DNA of 64,000 nt from Brevibacillus_C sp046036945 (lineage in GTDB: Bacteria; Bacillota; Bacilli; Brevibacillales; Brevibacillaceae), in NCBI RefSeq assembly GCF_046036945.1, contig NZ_JBJQOQ010000010.1:62001-126000 (forward strand). The letters are read 5' to 3'. The stretch's first letter is position 1. Every line of letters starts with the position of its first letter. Below, piece after piece: positions 16,072 to 25,139 of the stretch. The notes below the pieces were generated by a model, which saw nothing but the letters and a program-made list of their open reading frames with translations, did not search any database and had not been told where the DNA came from. A program made the position numbers and the translations under genes.

Positions 16072-17364
16072 TTAGACCCAACCGCGGAAACGGGAAGCTT
16101 CCGCCATTTTGCGAACGCCGACCATGTAAGCGGCGAGGCGCATGTCTACGCGGCGGGTTTGGGAGGTGCTGTAGACATTTTCAAAAGCTTTGACCAGCAC
16201 GTGTTCCAATTTCGACTCGATTTCCTCTTCTGTCCAGTAGTAACCCTGGTTGTTCTGCACCCATTCGAAATAGGAAACCGTAACGCCGCCGGAGCTGGCC
16301 AATACGTCAGGCACCAGCAGAATTCCCCGTTCGGTGAGAATTTTCGTCGCCTCCAGCGTAGTCGGACCATTGGCCGCTTCGCAGACGATTTGTGCCTTGA
16401 TATTGTGTGCGTTCTCTTTCGTGATCTGGTTTTCGATCGCAGCCGGTACGAGGATGTCGCATTCCGACTCGAGCAGTTCTTTGTTCGTAATCGTGTTGGT
16501 AAAGAGCTTGGTCACCGTTCCGAAGGAGTCGCGGCGGTCCAGCAAATAGTCGATGTCGAGGCCGTTCGGATCGTAGAGGGCGCCGTACGCATCGGAAATC
16601 CCGACCACTTTGGCACCGGCGTCGTGCATGAACTTGGACAGGTAGCTTCCCGCATTGCCGAAGCCCTGTACGATGACACGCGCTCCCTCCAGGGCGATGC
16701 CGCGGCGCTTCAACGCTTCCCGGATACAAATGGTAACCCCTTTGGCCGTCGCCGTTTCCCGTCCGTGGGAACCGCCGAGGGCAATCGGTTTGCCTGTAAT
16801 AAATCCGGGTGAATCAAATTCGCGAATGCTGCTGTACTCATCCAACATCCAAGCCATTATTTGCGAATTGGTGAAGACGTCTGGTGCCGGAATGTCTTTG
16901 GTCGGTCCGACGATCTGGCTGATCGCCCGGACGTAGCCGCGGCTCAAGCGCTCCAATTCACGGAACGACATCTCGCGCGGATCGCAAATGATTCCGCCTT
17001 TCCCTCCACCATATGGAAGATCAACGATACCTGCTTTTAAACTCATCCAAATCGAAAGCGCTTTCACCTCATCCTCTGTAACGTCTGGATGGAAGCGAAT
17101 CCCGCCCTTTGTCGGTCCTACCGCATCGTTGTGCTGTGCGCGGTATCCGGTGAACACTTTTACTTCACCGTTGTCCATACGAACTGGGATGCGAACCGTC
17201 AAGACCCTAAGCGGCTCTTTTAACAGTTCATACATTGACTCCTGGTAACCTAATTTTTCGAGTGCCTCTTTGATGACAGTTTGCGTGGAGGTAAGCAAAT
17301 TCAAGCTCTCCTGCTGTTTAACCGCCTCTTTCGTTTCACCGGTTACCACTTCGTGCTTCCCCAT
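16072..17364 (-). CDS. gudB: NAD-dependent glutamate dehydrogenase
   Basis: The enzyme oxidatively deaminates glutamate to 2-oxoglutarate and ammonia. The 430 residues match the Glu/Leu/Phe/Val dehydrogenase family, with the substrate segment GGGKGGI, the VQGFGNAG nucleotide fold near residue 235, and the conserved ASSGGVTVSYFEW tail. B. subtilis has two such genes, gudB and rocG, and the choice of gudB here rests on its place near prsW and ypbE. GAGGTGG precedes the ATG. A palindrome inside the promoter spacer suggests direct control. Confidence 0.92.
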   Translation of the reverse strand: MGKHEVVTGETKEAVKQQESLNLLTSTQTVIKEALEKLGYQESMYELLKEPLRVLTVRIPVRMDNGEVKVFTGYRAQHNDAVGPTKGGIRFHPDVTEDEVKALSIWMSLKAGIVDLPYGGGKGGIICDPREMSFRELERLSRGYVRAISQIVGPTKDIPAPDVFTNSQIMAWMLDEYSSIREFDSPGFITGKPIALGGSHGRETATAKGVTICIREALKRRGIALEGARVIVQGFGNAGSYLSKFMHDAGAKVVGISDAYGALYDPNGLDIDYLLDRRDSFGTVTKLFTNTITNKELLESECDILVPAAIENQITKENAHNIKAQIVCEAANGPTTLEATKILTERGILLVPDVLASSGGVTVSYFEWVQNNQGYYWTEEEIESKLEHVLVKAFENVYSTSQTRRVDMRLAAYMVGVRKMAEASRFRGWV

Positions 17365-17405
17365 TTCTTAACCACCTCAAAATAGTTGTCGGTAATCCAT
17401 CGTTT

Positions 17406-17434
17406 AGTATACACCCTTGTTCAAGGGATGAGAA
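17406..17434 (-). promoter_or_regulatory. gudB promoter with palindromic operator in the spacer
   Basis: On the minus strand TTCTCA (17429-17434) and TATACT (17406-17411) are separated by 17 bases. The spacer contains the palindrome CCCTTGAACAAGGG (17414-17427), with perfect six-base arms. A protein bound there would cover the promoter. Confidence 0.6.
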
Positions 17435-17596
17435 GTTTAAAAATAACGGCTTACCTAGTAATTGCGCCCAAACTCATGTAAATTCAGGTCTTTTTTAGGT
17501 TTTCCGAAATACTAGGGTTTAGTCACAGAGAATGTAATCCCGTTTCAAACGGACAGCTTCGCAACCTGTCCCAGCCTCGCCTGCGCCGTCGAAATA

Positions 17597-17605
17597 TGCG
17601 ATAAT
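17597..17605 (+). promoter_or_regulatory. extended -10 promoter candidate for the deacetylase gene
   Basis: TGCGATAAT lies about 40 bases upstream of the GTG start at 17644. No good -35 box is seen, so this would depend on the TGn extension. Confidence 0.35.
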
Positions 17606-17643
17606 CTGTTTTGTAAAGATCAATGCAATGAGGAGGGGCACAC

Positions 17644-18381
17644 GTGTCTCAAAAACGAATCCTGTTTGTCTTCGCCCATCCCGACGATGAGACCTTCACC
17701 TCTGGTGTCACGATTGCCAAATACACGAGGGAAGAAAACGCGACGGTCGCGTTGCTGTGCGCTACCCGCGGGCAGGCAGGGAAAGCCGGCGATCCGCCAA
17801 TCTGTACGGCAGAAGAGCTGCCGGCCGTGCGCGAACGGGAACTTCGGGAAGCTGCGCGCATCTTGGGGATCAACCAGTTGGACATCCTGGATTACCAGGA
17901 CAAACACTTGTCTGATGTGCCGATAGATGAGTTGGCAGGCCGAATTGTCTCAGTGATTGCCAAGGTGCAGCCACAGGTAGTGATCACCTTTGCGCCGCAC
18001 GGCATCTCCGGCCATCCTGACCACCGGGCCATTTCCCAAGCTACCGCACGCGCGGTGAGCCAGCTGGCGCCTGATTCCCCCGTGAAAAAGCTGTATTTCT
18101 GTACGCTGCCGCGGTCGGGTCCGTTCCCTGCCCGCACCATCTACACAGATCCGGATGAGGCAATTACCACGCATATTACGGCACCGGAATACGTCGACGT
18201 TACGGCGAAGGCCCTGTTGGCACACCGGACGCAGCATCTGTCTGTGGAGCGGGTTTTTCCTGGCATTGCCCAAGGAGACTACCGCCATGTGCGGGATACC
18301 AATTACTTTATCCTCGCCTGGAACCGGCTGCCTTCTTACCGGCTCAACGGAAAAGAGTCCGATCTGTTCGCCGGAATATAA
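17644..18381 (+). CDS. bshB2: PIG-L family deacetylase, probably bacillithiol deacetylase BshB2
   Basis: The 245-residue enzyme belongs to the zinc-dependent LmbE/PIG-L family. The metal and catalytic motif AHPDDE is at residues 11-16 and the second motif SGHPDHRA near residue 121. In spore-forming Firmicutes the closest relatives remove the acetyl group from GlcNAc-malate, step two of bacillithiol synthesis, and the length and PDDETF start resemble BshB2. The GTG start follows GAGGAGGGG. No other bsh gene is in the window, so the substrate is inferred. Confidence 0.75.
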   Translation: MSQKRILFVFAHPDDETFTSGVTIAKYTREENATVALLCATRGQAGKAGDPPICTAEELPAVRERELREAARILGINQLDILDYQDKHLSDVPIDELAGRIVSVIAKVQPQVVITFAPHGISGHPDHRAISQATARAVSQLAPDSPVKKLYFCTLPRSGPFPARTIYTDPDEAITTHITAPEYVDVTAKALLAHRTQHLSVERVFPGIAQGDYRHVRDTNYFILAWNRLPSYRLNGKESDLFAGI

Positions 18382-18398
18382 GACTCTTTTCGTACGGT

Positions 18399-18433
18399 AA
18401 AAAGCACCTGGCGACGAATCTGCCAGGTGCTTT
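18399..18433. terminator. bidirectional terminator between deacetylase gene and mecA
   Basis: A perfect 12-base-pair stem (AAAGCACCTGGC / GCCAGGTGCTTT) lies between two converging genes. Five U follow on the minus side and TTTCGTTT on the plus side, so it can stop both transcripts. Confidence 0.85.
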
Positions 18434-18475
18434 CGTTTGCATGGTACAAACGGGAAATCTTGTCAGAGATGCTTT

Positions 18476-19072
18476 TTATGAGAAGTGGCGGCATATTTCC
18501 TTAACGGCATCTTCGGCAAATACGACTTTTCCATACTCTTCGAGAACATAAACAGTCGTTGGTGTCGCTTCACCGTATTCAGAGAGGATCGCAATCAGTT
18601 TATGATATCGCTCTTGGTCTAAATCAACCTCTTCAAGAACAAGGAAATACTTTCCTTGATAGAAGTAGGCGCTTCCCCCATTCGTCAGCATACCATTGAT
18701 CCGATGGGCAGCTTCTACCATATGTTCAAAGTCACGGAAGGAATAAAGGATGAGATCACTTTCTTCAAGTGTCACTTCCATTTCGTAGACTTCTTCTTCG
18801 TATTCCTCTTCTTTTTCTTGTCGAAACCCCGTTTTTCCTTTAGTGACGATTACGACCATTCCCTGAGCTGGCAAGGCGAACACTTCAACGGCGACCGGAC
18901 CAGAAACTTCAAACCCGAGTTCTTGGTAAGCCTGCTCCATCATGTCGTTGAACAGTTCATGTACTTTCGGAATGTCACGCCACATATCTTCTTTTTCGAT
19001 GCCTCGTTCCGTCAAGTCATCAAACGTTAAAAAGATGCGTATCTTGTCTTGGCCAAGGCGCTCTACACGCAT
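18476..19072 (-). CDS. mecA: adaptor protein MecA
   Basis: MecA delivers substrates such as ComK to the ClpCP protease. The 198-residue protein has the two-part layout of the family: an N-terminal substrate-binding region starting MRVERLGQDKIRIFLTFDDLTERG, an acidic linker rich in Glu (about 100-115), and a C-terminal ClpC-binding domain. GGAGGGAC precedes the ATG. The paralogue YpbH lies near recQ in B. subtilis, so this could equally be named ypbH. An inverted repeat lies in its leader. Confidence 0.88.
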   Translation of the reverse strand: MRVERLGQDKIRIFLTFDDLTERGIEKEDMWRDIPKVHELFNDMMEQAYQELGFEVSGPVAVEVFALPAQGMVVIVTKGKTGFRQEKEEEYEEEVYEMEVTLEESDLILYSFRDFEHMVEAAHRINGMLTNGGSAYFYQGKYFLVLEEVDLDQERYHKLIAILSEYGEATPTTVYVLEEYGKVVFAEDAVKEICRHFS

Positions 19073-19099
19073 GACTGTCCCTCCTCGCCATCCAGTCGT

Positions 19100-19128
19100 A
19101 TTACAGGTTATGAATCACAGCCTGTAAT
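19100..19128. repeat. inverted repeat in the mecA leader
   Basis: ATTACAGG (19100-19107) and CCTGTAAT (19121-19128) are perfect eight-base arms spaced by 13 bases, between the mecA start and its -10 box. It may be a leader hairpin or an operator. Confidence 0.4.
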
Positions 19129-19202
19129 GGTGCTCCGCTATCCTCCAACCATCGAAAATGGCATAAGCAGTGCTAGCGCAGCATCAATATGTGTGTCCCT
19201 AT

Positions 19203-19211
19203 ATCATACCA
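19203..19211 (-). promoter_or_regulatory. extended -10 box of mecA
   Basis: TGGTATGAT on the minus strand fits an extended -10 element about 130 bases upstream of mecA. The -35 region is poor. The 340-base space between mecA and the next gene holds this, the leader inverted repeat, and no other clear signal. Confidence 0.35.
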
Positions 19212-19412
19212 CACTTTGGGACAAGAAAATAGCACCCGACCGGGAATCGAAGTTTGGAAAAACGACTCGATTTTCCGCCCCTTGATCGCGACTTCTTTGT
19301 AGGACGATGTCATTTTCTGCGCTTTCCCGGGAAAGGGATTTTACATGGGAAAATGCCTGCCCGCAAAGACTTAAAAATACATGCCCCACTACGAAAGACG
19401 GAGGTGCGACCG

Positions 19413-20192
19413 TTGCCGAAGCTCATCCTGACCGCTGTTCTCACGATTGCCTGCCTTTGCTCTTATCTTGTCCATTCGGAAGCACGCCCCATCCATGCCC
19501 GAAAGATTCAGCGGCCGGCTGTCCAGATCGCGGAGAAGGCCCCGGGCTACACGATCCGGATGAAAGATTACCGGATCGTCGACCTTGAGGGAAGCAATAA
19601 AAAAATCGCCCTGCTCACGATCGACGACGGTCCTTCCGGCGAATCGACAAGGCAGCTGCTGGAGGTGTTGGATCGCCATCAGGCTAAGGCAATCTGGTTC
19701 GTCAATGGAAACCAGCTTGCTTTCAAGAATGGGGACGGGACGATCACCTTCAAGCCGAAGAAGGCAGCGCTGCTTCAGGACATCAAACAGCGGGGACACC
19801 TGATCGGAAACCACACCTGGCACCACCAAAACCTGCGCAAGCTGCCGGCAGAAAGCCAGCGGGAAGAGATCATCAGCACCAACGCGGTCATCAGTCAGCT
19901 TACCGGCGACACACCCAGGTACTTTCGCCCGCCCTATGGCGCCGACACCGATGATTCCAGGAACATCTGCAGGGAGGAGGGGATGGCTTCGCTGAACTGG
20001 TCTGTCGGCTCTCTCGATTGGGACGCCCGCGTATACCAAAGACCCCGGGGAATTGCCCGACAAGTGTTCGGCAGCATTCATCCGGGGGCGACGATTTTAT
20101 TTCACGATCGCATGCGGACCGCCCGTGAGCTGGATGACATCCTGACCGGGCTGGAACATGCGGGGTACCAGTTTGTCCTGCCGACGAAATGA
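19413..20192 (+). CDS. polysaccharide deacetylase (NodB domain), exported
   Basis: This carbohydrate esterase family 4 protein probably removes acetyl groups from a cell-wall polymer. The start is TTG with GGAGGTG six bases upstream, giving 259 residues and a hydrophobic signal or anchor (about 3-20). The NodB domain shows LLTIDDGP (Asp71 base, Asp72 metal), NHTWHH (His134 and His138 as the HxxxH metal pair), RPPYG (172-176) and a late ILFHD. The gene stands alone and converges on ypbE. The substrate is unknown. Confidence 0.88.
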   Translation: MPKLILTAVLTIACLCSYLVHSEARPIHARKIQRPAVQIAEKAPGYTIRMKDYRIVDLEGSNKKIALLTIDDGPSGESTRQLLEVLDRHQAKAIWFVNGNQLAFKNGDGTITFKPKKAALLQDIKQRGHLIGNHTWHHQNLRKLPAESQREEIISTNAVISQLTGDTPRYFRPPYGADTDDSRNICREEGMASLNWSVGSLDWDARVYQRPRGIARQVFGSIHPGATILFHDRMRTARELDDILTGLEHAGYQFVLPTK

Positions 20193-20209
20193 TGCCAGCC
20201 CGCCAACAA

Positions 20210-20893
20210 TCAGCGGGATGGCGAGGGGATCGAGATGACCTGGCCCACGGCCAGCTTCGCTTCCGCACTGATCCCGTTGTATCGGGCAATTCGCTTTACA
20301 TTCGTCTCATTCCCGTAATAGAGGCGGGAAAGCTGGTACAGCGTCTCCCCCTGCTTGACCACGTGACGTTTTACCTTCAACGGTTTTTGCCTCTTGGACT
20401 GGGCAGCGGCGGCCTGGGCCGGGGCGGCATTAACTGATGAAAGCTGCCCGTTGGCATGGACTGGCTCATCCCCTGCCGGTGGGATATCTGTCGGGGAAAT
20501 CTGCTCCTTGGTGAGAGGCGGCCCATCCGTCCCTGCCTGCTGAGGAGCTGAGTGACTTTCGACCGGATTGGGGGACTGGCTGTCCGGATGCTCGTTTTCC
20601 CCCTCATTTTCTTTGGGGACGGCCGGAGTAAGCAGACCGGTATTCTGCGGCATTTCCGTCGTTGCCTGGACCGTGAGTGCCGGTCTGTTTTTATTGGCCT
20701 GAACGATCTCATATGCGATCGCACAGACAATCAGCACACTAAAGATCCCCACCCAAAGCGCCAACCGGTTATTGTGGGCCAGCGGATTGCTGCGTCTCTT
20801 GCGCGAATGCCGCAGCTTGCGGGAAGGTAGCGGGCGATCAGCCGGCAAAGGGGCGGCCCATCCCTTGCTTTTCTGCTTTGAACTGCTCGACAT
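20210..20893 (-). CDS. ypbE: LysM-domain membrane protein (YpbE type)
   Basis: The 227-residue protein has a very basic cytoplasmic N-terminus (about 1-42) and one membrane segment (about 44-62). A Pro-, Glu- and Ser-rich linker (about 70-170) leads to a C-terminal LysM domain (about 180-225, HVVKQGETLYQLSRLYYGN). The layout places LysM outside the membrane, where it can bind peptidoglycan. It follows ypbD by 18 bases, as in B. subtilis ypbB-recQ-ypbD-ypbE. Its exact role is not known. Confidence 0.82.
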   Translation of the reverse strand: MSSSSKQKSKGWAAPLPADRPLPSRKLRHSRKRRSNPLAHNNRLALWVGIFSVLIVCAIAYEIVQANKNRPALTVQATTEMPQNTGLLTPAVPKENEGENEHPDSQSPNPVESHSAPQQAGTDGPPLTKEQISPTDIPPAGDEPVHANGQLSSVNAAPAQAAAAQSKRQKPLKVKRHVVKQGETLYQLSRLYYGNETNVKRIARYNGISAEAKLAVGQVISIPSPSR

Positions 20894-20911
20894 GTCTTGA
20901 CTGCCTCCTTT

Positions 20912-21487
20912 TTACTCGTCACCCTCCCGCGACGGACCATACTGAATGGAAAGGACCATGAAAAAATTAAACAGACTGTGCGCTTCGATCGGAACCAAGA
21001 GACTTTGGGCGGATTGATACAGCCATCCCAAAACCAAGCTCGTCAGAAATACGGTGAGTGACAGAAAAGGCTTGCGCAGGTAGCGAAAGTGGATCAGCGC
21101 AAAAGCCAGACTTGTCAAGAGATTGCCCGCCAGCGGTTGGATGACGCCGCGAAACAACCACTCTTCACTCAGTCCCACCAACCCGCACAAGAGCGCCGTC
21201 TGCCACATAGAAAGCCCGTGAAAAATGCGCCGGTTGAGCTCCCCGTCGTCCAGCCATTGCTTGGGCAATATCCGCTCCAGGAGCAAACTGAGCGCCGCGA
21301 TAGCCGAAGCGGCCCCAACAGCAAAAGCCATCGCCCTCCACCCGGGAAATCGAAAGAGCAGCCAGCTTTCCTGCCATCCGTGAACGGTCAGGCTCAAGAT
21401 GATCCCCGCGCAGAGTACGATCCCCTGTGTCAGCAGAAGGTTCAAGTACAAGGTCCGCTGATCCATTTCTTTCAGTTGATCTGTCAA
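20912..21487 (-). CDS. ypbD: CPBP family intramembrane endopeptidase (YpbD type)
   Basis: The 191-residue polytopic membrane protein carries the CPBP/Abi signature: the Glu108-Glu109 pair and Arg113 in SEEWLFRG, and His133 in ALIHFRY. Family members cleave or process peptides in the membrane. The start is TTG, with GGGAGG in the 3' end of recQ as ribosome binding site, and the TTGA sequence overlaps the recQ stop codon by four bases, so the two genes are translationally coupled. No substrate can be inferred. Confidence 0.85.
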   Translation of the reverse strand: MTDQLKEMDQRTLYLNLLLTQGIVLCAGIILSLTVHGWQESWLLFRFPGWRAMAFAVGAASAIAALSLLLERILPKQWLDDGELNRRIFHGLSMWQTALLCGLVGLSEEWLFRGVIQPLAGNLLTSLAFALIHFRYLRKPFLSLTVFLTSLVLGWLYQSAQSLLVPIEAHSLFNFFMVLSIQYGPSREGDE

Positions 21488-23082
21488 CTCGAAGCCTCCC
21501 TACTGCATTCCAGAGCCGGCAGCAGACGTCTCAGTGCCCGCGTCAAATCCCATGTCGCCGCCTCAGCTTTTTCCCGTTTGTTGCCGTCCGCAAAAAATTC
21601 ACCAGGATTTAGTCCGCAGCGGCAGCAGCAGTTTTCCACCGGCGAGCCGGCCTCCCGTTCTCCAAAGTACTTACGCAAGCCTTCGCGCAGACAAGCAGTC
21701 CCCTCGATCCAGGCGATGATCTCCTGAAGTTTTTGCCGCTTTTGCCCGGCCGTCCGTTGAAATCGCCGGGAAATCCTGCTCTTTGCCCGCGTCCAATCGC
21801 CGCTGGCAAGAGCGAACTGGTACCCTTCCCTCGTCTGTGCCAGCCGGCTGATCAGCCCGCACCTCTCCGCGTAAAACAGCAGGGCGCGGGCGAGATTTTC
21901 GCTGCCTCCACAAGCAGTTTGCAGATCGCTTTGGGAAAGCTGGACCAGCGTTTCGGGACCATCTGGCCGAAGCTGCTGCAGATGCTGTAAAAACCACCCA
22001 ACCTCCGTTTCGGTCGGGCACTCGTTTTGAACCAGGTGCTGGTGAATCAGGGCGTCTTCCGGCAGGTAAAACAGACAAGCGTACCCGCGTTCCCCATCCC
22101 GGCCGATCCGCCCCACCTCCTGCACGTACGCCTCGATGCTGGCGGGAAAATGGTAGTGAAGGACAAAGCGGATATCCGGCTTGTCGATTCCCATGCCAAA
22201 CGCGTTGGTAGCAATCATGACGTCGAGTTGACGCAGCAGGAACTGCTCCTGCAGCTGTACACGCTCCATCGCCGACATCCCTCCGTGGTACCCGTGAACG
22301 CTCTCCAGCCCGGCCTGCTTGCAGGCGGACACCAGGCGTTCCACGGCTTGCCGGGTCGAGCAGTAGACAATGCCTTGTCCCGCCAGCTGACGCAGCATGC
22401 CGACCATCTCCTGGAGCTTCTCCGCTTCGTTCGCTACGGGCTTGATGTCATAGGCAATATTTCTCCGATTGAGCGGCTCTGCGACCACATCCTCGTGCTC
22501 AATTCGAAACAATCGGCAGATTTCCTCCTGTACGGCAGCAGTGGCTGTCGCTGTCAAGGCGAGAACGGGAGGTGAACCAAGTATCTCGACCACATCCGGC
22601 AGGCGAAGATAATCGGTGCGAAAGTCATGTCCCCAGTGTGAGATGCAGTGGGCTTCATCAATGGCCACCAATGAGACTTTCCGGCTGCCAAGCAGTTGAA
22701 GAATCGCAGGCTGCTGCAGCTTTTCCGGAGAGATGTAGACGAGCCGGTACTTGCCCTCACGAATTTCCCGAAGCGTCTCCCTCATCTCTTGGGCAGTCAG
22801 GGAGCTGTTTACGTAGGCGACATCCCGCCTTCCCTTTTGGCGAAGCTGCTGCACTTGATCGATCATCAGGGAGATGAGCGGCGTTACCACAATGGTAAGA
22901 AAAGGAAACAACAGCGACGGCAGTTGATATGTAATCGACTTTCCTCCTCCTGTCGGCAGGATCCCCAGTGCATTTCGCTTCTGCATCACCCGCTCAACCA
23001 ACTCCCCCTGCCCGGGTCGAAAGCCGCTGTAGCCAAAAAAAGATTCCAAGGCCCTCATGATCTGCTCACGGTTCACCCCCAT
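21484..23082 (-). CDS. recQ: ATP-dependent DNA helicase RecQ
   Basis: This 532-residue superfamily 2 helicase unwinds DNA 3' to 5' in recombination and repair. It shows the Walker A motif PTGGGKS, the DEAH box AIDEAHC, motif III LTATAT, motif V IATNAFGMGIDKPDIR and motif VI QEVGRIGRDG. A C-terminal zinc-binding region is reduced to a Cys cluster (CCCRCG). There is no obvious HRDC domain, which fits the short RecS form. The ATG at 23082 has AAGGAGGGGG upstream and overlaps the ypbB end by ten bases. Confidence 0.94.
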   Translation of the reverse strand: MGVNREQIMRALESFFGYSGFRPGQGELVERVMQKRNALGILPTGGGKSITYQLPSLLFPFLTIVVTPLISLMIDQVQQLRQKGRRDVAYVNSSLTAQEMRETLREIREGKYRLVYISPEKLQQPAILQLLGSRKVSLVAIDEAHCISHWGHDFRTDYLRLPDVVEILGSPPVLALTATATAAVQEEICRLFRIEHEDVVAEPLNRRNIAYDIKPVANEAEKLQEMVGMLRQLAGQGIVYCSTRQAVERLVSACKQAGLESVHGYHGGMSAMERVQLQEQFLLRQLDVMIATNAFGMGIDKPDIRFVLHYHFPASIEAYVQEVGRIGRDGERGYACLFYLPEDALIHQHLVQNECPTETEVGWFLQHLQQLRPDGPETLVQLSQSDLQTACGGSENLARALLFYAERCGLISRLAQTREGYQFALASGDWTRAKSRISRRFQRTAGQKRQKLQEIIAWIEGTACLREGLRKYFGEREAGSPVENCCCRCGLNPGEFFADGNKREKAEAATWDLTRALRRLLPALECSREASS

Positions 23083-24188
23083 GAAGCCCCCTCCTTTTTG
23101 GCCAATGCCAAACGAATTTTCAGATAACTGTAACCGGGGCCGAGGTAATCCTTGAGCGCCCGCAATCGGCGTGTACCCAGCGCTTGACTGGCCTCGACGA
23201 TCCTTGCCTGCTCTGCGGCGCTGAGATAGCGGGAAGGGTCCCACTCTCGCTGATGCAGAGCGATCTCCACAAGATGGTCCTCGACGGTGGCAACCTTCAA
23301 TCCCCGCAGTCCGGCTATCTCTTCCGGAGAGATGCCCCGTCTGAGCAGCCGCCACGTCTCCTTGGCACTTTGCGTCAACCGTTCGCTCGCGGCAGCCTGC
23401 CCTTCGCACAGTGACGCCAGCAGCGACGTACCGCCCGGCCTTCCGCGCAAAGCCTTCAGGTAGAGACAGGTCAAGACATACCTCTGCTTCAGCCGAATGA
23501 ACGAGACAGCCTCCCGCTCCTTGTGAGCGATCTGTTCCAGTGTCAACCCGGCTTGTCCCACACCGGAAAACTGGTTAACGATCAATCGCTGCAGCTCGCC
23601 TGGAAACTCCCCCAAGGTCGCGTGCAGCTCCCTGTATAAACCTTCCATCCATAACTGACGCTGCCGAGCGGTCTGGAGCTGCTGTCTGACCCACTTTTGC
23701 ACCTGCCTGTTCTGAACGACCGGGTAAAAGTCCAACTTTCCCTGCAGCAGATGGGAGGTCGTTTGCACGATCAGGTGAAGCTTATACCAGAACGATTCGA
23801 GCTGCTCCCAATCGGCAAGGCTCGCATCCATGCCGAGCCACTTGTCCAGCTCGTAGCGTTCTTTGGCGTTCGCCAATACCTGCAGGCCGCGTTCCGTCAG
23901 GCTGTACGTTTTTTTCGGAGTGTGTGCGGACAGGGTCGTTTCCGCTATCCATTTCTCCGCAAGGAAAAAAGACAGAATTTCCGTCCAATGCTCTCTCAAA
24001 AGATCAGGAAAAAGCCGATAATAGGAATGCAGCCCAAAAAGGTGGACATCTTGTATGGTCTGATTTGCCTTTCTGCCTTTGAGCACGTAGTACAGCGCGT
24101 ACAGCGTCCGCTCGCCGGCCAGGCGGGCAAGACCGTAAAGAGCGAGCGCCTTCATGAAATGCCCTTCTTTTTCCAGAAACTGACTCAT
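23073..24188 (-). CDS. ypbB: helix-turn-helix domain protein (YpbB type)
   Basis: The 371-residue cytoplasmic protein is conserved beside recQ in Firmicutes. Most of it is helical and rich in Leu, Gln and Arg. The C-terminal part (about 285-325) contains a probable helix-turn-helix with EEIAGLRGLKVATVEDHLVEIALH, like the helix-turn-helix of RQC-associated proteins. It is the first gene of the ypbB-recQ-ypbD-ypbE run. A role with RecQ is inferred only from this linkage. Confidence 0.82.
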   Translation of the reverse strand: MSQFLEKEGHFMKALALYGLARLAGERTLYALYYVLKGRKANQTIQDVHLFGLHSYYRLFPDLLREHWTEILSFFLAEKWIAETTLSAHTPKKTYSLTERGLQVLANAKERYELDKWLGMDASLADWEQLESFWYKLHLIVQTTSHLLQGKLDFYPVVQNRQVQKWVRQQLQTARQRQLWMEGLYRELHATLGEFPGELQRLIVNQFSGVGQAGLTLEQIAHKEREAVSFIRLKQRYVLTCLYLKALRGRPGGTSLLASLCEGQAAASERLTQSAKETWRLLRRGISPEEIAGLRGLKVATVEDHLVEIALHQREWDPSRYLSAAEQARIVEASQALGTRRLRALKDYLGPGYSYLKIRLALAKKEGASWG

Positions 24189-24232
24189 CTTTACTCCTTT
24201 ACCCTAAACACCATCATTGTTGGAGGATTGGC

Positions 24233-25042
24233 ATGCAACGATTGAAAAAAACCGACTACCTGCTTACCTATATGATTATCATAACATTTGCCAGCTTCGT
24301 CTGCGGATTTTTTTTGGGCGCAAGCGTCATCAAGGGAAAAATCTACGCCGAGCAATCGGTGCAGTCAGACCGCAAAGCCCAAGGGATGTACCCGGACAAG
24401 GATTTTATCGCTTACTATTACAACGTGTACAAGCCGATGCAGGAATTCAAAGCGGAGTACCTTCGCATGAACAGCCAGCAGGAGGCAGACACCTCCAGCC
24501 AGCAACTCCGCAAACTGGTCAAAAAGACGCTGCAGGAAGTGGAAAAAGCAGGTGTCCCGGAAACTTCCCCGCTGCTTTTGCAGGCCAAACATGAATACAT
24601 CCAAAGCCTGAAGGCGTATACTGAGGATGCCGGCAACAGCGAATTTGACACTGCATGGCTGCGTGCCGAGGCGGATATGTACAAAGCGGTCGCTACCTGG
24701 GAGCAGTTGTACGTAACGAAAAAATCTGCTTCTCTGGAAGTTCCGAAGTCCATCTCTTTCTCCCAGTGGAAGGAATACCCGTTTCATTATCGAAACTATA
24801 TTAGCGCCGAATATTTGTACCAGACAAAAAAGCTGGTTGAATACCGGCCGGTGGATTTGACCGCAAAACTTGACTCCGTGATCGCAAATGATCAAGCAGC
24901 ATCTCTCGGCTGGACTGACGTTCCCTTTGCCATTCGCGTCCTGATGACGACCGATGCGGTCCGTTCCGGCGACTTTTCCGCCCTGCGCAAACAGGTCTAT
25001 CCCAAGGTTGCTTTTCCGGAGATGCCCCTGTTTACAGAATAA
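24233..25042 (+). CDS. membrane-anchored protein of unknown function
   Basis: The 269-residue protein begins MQRLKKTDYLL, has one N-terminal membrane segment (about 9-31) that ends in a Gly-rich turn, and then a long soluble, mostly helical domain rich in Gln, Lys, Glu and Tyr. The helix near residues 80-105 has heptad-like spacing. GGAGGATTGGC precedes the ATG. It is divergent from ypbB and precedes fer on the same strand. I recognise no family; an extracytoplasmic, peripherally attached role fits the layout. Confidence 0.75.
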   Translation: MQRLKKTDYLLTYMIIITFASFVCGFFLGASVIKGKIYAEQSVQSDRKAQGMYPDKDFIAYYYNVYKPMQEFKAEYLRMNSQQEADTSSQQLRKLVKKTLQEVEKAGVPETSPLLLQAKHEYIQSLKAYTEDAGNSEFDTAWLRAEADMYKAVATWEQLYVTKKSASLEVPKSISFSQWKEYPFHYRNYISAEYLYQTKKLVEYRPVDLTAKLDSVIANDQAASLGWTDVPFAIRVLMTTDAVRSGDFSALRKQVYPKVAFPEMPLFTE

Positions 25043-25139
25043 GTTCATTTCTGAAAGGGATTCATTCTTGAAATCTGTTTGTCCAGAGTCTAAAATGAGG
25101 ATGAGCAGTGGACCATCTTGCTGGGAGGTGAAACCACAC

